A stretch of DNA of 7,839 nt from positions 1-7,839 of the forward strand of contig DQVB01000269.1 in the NCBI GenBank assembly GCA_015661985.1, in the 5' to 3' direction. A program made the position numbers and the translations under genes. The stretch is from Planctomycetota bacterium (lineage in GTDB: Bacteria > Planctomycetota > Planctomycetia > Pirellulales > Thermoguttaceae). The notes under the pieces are model-generated. The model worked only from the letters and a program-made list of their open reading frames with translations, searched no databases and was not told the DNA's origin. This document shows positions 7,686 through 7,839 of this stretch, piece after piece; the first letter of the stretch is position 1, and each line of letters opens with the position of its first letter.

Positions 7686-7839
7686 TTGCAACCCCCCTGT
7701 AACCGTGCTACAGAGCCCTTCATATCTGGGAGTCTGGATTCTCCCTGCCGGTGGCGACACGCCAGCATAGTTGGCTGCCGAGGCGCAGGCAAGCTGCCCC
7801 GCCGCTCGAGCCGTTGGCCGGCGCGGGGCGCCGAGTCGG

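Larger units (their letters stand above)
7332..7839. other. 508-bp non-coding region upstream of the exported-protein gene
   Basis: I see no convincing gene. The open frames here run through short repeats and give compositions rich in Arg, Ser and Cys without family resemblance. The region holds an 8-N9-8 inverted repeat (7407-7431), CACGAAAT-type repeats (7471-7513) and a pair of facing CACGGA-type arms (7560-7685). The last 150 bases show nothing definite. A gene beyond the right edge cannot be judged. Confidence 0.6.

Noticed and set aside
7764..7792. A sigma70-like pair on the minus strand, TTGCCT-17-TATGCT.
   Set aside because: Each hexamer matches the consensus at only four of six positions, and the nearest credible gene starts more than 400 bp away. 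Likely chance.
7328..7792. A minus-strand frame of 154 codons upstream of the exported-protein gene.
   Set aside because: It is the translation of the two repeat patches, overlaps the start of the exported-protein gene, and shows no family resemblance.

Overview
The window is GC-rich bacterial DNA in which every credible gene lies on the minus strand. In transcription order (right to left) these are a large exported protein of unknown function, a YjhG/YagF-type sugar-acid dehydratase, groES and groEL. The chaperonin sequences suggest a planctomycete. The GroES has a Lys-rich N-terminal extension ahead of its 'QPLGDRVVVEREE' core. The GroEL ends in a Gly/Pro/His tail closing in 'HDMY' instead of the GGM repeats of E. 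coli. This placement is an inference from recalled family features, not from a search.

Layout. 1-265 holds no gene but contains an interrupted inverted repeat that could terminate groEL. 266-1891 is groEL and 2029-2358 is groES, each with a good Shine-Dalgarno; the 137-bp gap between them contains a strong hairpin. 2359-2701 is the groES upstream region. It has no CIRCE or HAIR element that I can see, but carries a perfect 15-bp palindrome and, just upstream of groES, a perfect 8-N9-8 inverted repeat. 2702-4699 is the dehydratase, with all three predicted iron-sulfur cysteines. 4700-4841 is a short gap with a hairpin. 4842-7331 encodes the exported protein, whose C-terminal half contains two diverged copies of a module of about 220 residues. 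7332-7839 holds no convincing gene, but has an 8-N9-8 inverted repeat and two kinds of short repeat: CACGAAAT-type units, and a pair of facing CACGGA-type arms.

How the genes relate. groES and groEL form the standard chaperonin operon. The dehydratase should act in oxidative (non-phosphorylating) catabolism of aldonic acids such as D-xylonate. The exported protein lies directly upstream of it on the same strand, so the two could share a transcript, but a hairpin lies between them and nothing in the sequence proves a functional link. I see no defence system, mobile-element gene, CRISPR array or RNA gene. The points most worth following up are the duplicated exported protein, the non-canonical dyads upstream of groES, and the repeat cluster at the right end.
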